Shown: positions 63,840 through 64,000 of the stretch, in pieces | Layout: every line of letters starts with the position of its first letter | How positions within the stretch are numbered: the first letter of the stretch is position 1 | Origin: Sulfurovum sp. | GTDB taxonomy: Bacteria; Campylobacterota; Campylobacteria; Campylobacterales; Sulfurovaceae | Length of the DNA: 64,000 nt | Assembly: GCA_027062365.1 (NCBI GenBank) | Contig: JAMOTK010000055.1 | Location: forward strand, 1-64,000 | Reading direction: 5' to 3' | Notes under the pieces: model-generated | Told to the model about the DNA's origin: nothing | Database searches by the model: none | What the model saw: the letters and a program-made list of their open reading frames with translations, nothing else | Program-made: the position numbers and the translations under genes

Positions 63840-64000
63840 TTAAAGTCTTATATTATAGCATTTTAAATATTTAAATATCTTTTCTAATTGCTTTTCATAA
63901 CTATGTTCTTTTGCAAAAGCTCTACGTTTGGCTTGTTTCTCTTTTGAATTATAAAATGCTAAGTTTTCTATGACTTCTTGAAACTTCTCTAAATATTCAT
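63840..64000 (-). CDS. C-terminal end of a probable glycosyltransferase, truncated by window edge
   Basis: The last 52 codons of a leftward gene (starts outside the window): EYLEKFQEVIENLAFYNSKE, KQAKRRAFAKEHSYEKQLEK, IFKYLKCYNIRL. A helical end with RRAFAKEHSYEKQ is usual in the last helix of GT4 glycosyltransferases. Its 12-nt gap to the next gene supports one operon. Confidence 0.6.
   Translation of the reverse strand, partial: EYLEKFQEVIENLAFYNSKEKQAKRRAFAKEHSYEKQLEKIFKYLKCYNIRL

Overview
The window reads as a low-GC chromosome segment of a Campylobacterota member, probably a free-living Sulfurovum/Sulfurimonas-type bacterium. The evidence is the gene complement and protein style: GatCAB-type gatA, a short ExbB/ExbD pair, metG followed by a MurE/F-like orphan, an LpxH/LpxJ-type phosphoesterase, A/T-rich extended -10 promoters, and several secreted Ig-like or thrombospondin type 3 repeat proteins. 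The genus is inference; no rRNA or tRNA gene was seen.

Layout. 1-2.4 kb: the 3' end of a giant Ig-repeat surface protein and a DUF5011 lipoprotein. 2.5-18.2 kb: mostly housekeeping (yebC, guaB, gatA, exbBD, metG, mltG, a DEAD-box helicase with an apparent AUC start), interrupted by a probable vitamin B12 uptake locus (TonB receptor, membrane protein, Cys-rich protein) and small envelope genes. 18.2-24.5 kb: a patatin-like protein and a DUF819 transporter-like gene separated by a 4.2-kb cassette of secreted-protein genes bracketed by perfect 42-bp direct repeats. Inside the cassette a 150-bp MITE-like element with TA target duplication has split a zinc phospholipase C-like gene; removing it restores one reading frame.

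24.5-34.1 kb: a heavy-metal RND efflux system (CzcC/CusC, CzcB/CusB, CzcA/CusA types) whose outer-membrane gene is separated from the other two by about 3.4 kb of accessory DNA. Each half is preceded by a copy of the same small Cys/His protein gene and leader. The accessory DNA holds a candidate type I toxin-antitoxin locus resembling AapA/IsoA (20-residue hydrophobic peptide, sequestered ribosome binding site, 5'-3' end pairing, antisense promoter), an Rpn-type PD-(D/E)XK nuclease, REP-like palindromes and a BspA-like surface protein behind a 10-bp tandem repeat. 34.4-35.7 kb: a bacterial poly(ADP-ribose) polymerase with WGR domain and H-Y-E triad, followed by what looks like a truncated partner gene.

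35.7-49.5 kb: DedA/YqaA-like protein, LpxH-like hydrolase, argC, greA, surE, tcdA, a DUF4178/DUF350 cluster, and the pbpC plus alpha-2-macroglobulin pair. 49.5-64 kb: a dense leftward surface-glycan operon (glycosyltransferases, AsnB-type amidotransferase, EpsG-type polymerase, deacetylase, sugar formyltransferase, PseB-type dehydratase, four methyltransferases), running off the right edge.

Most worth checking: the AapA-like locus, the MITE-split phospholipase, the 42-bp-repeat cassette, the AUC start of the helicase, and the PARP.
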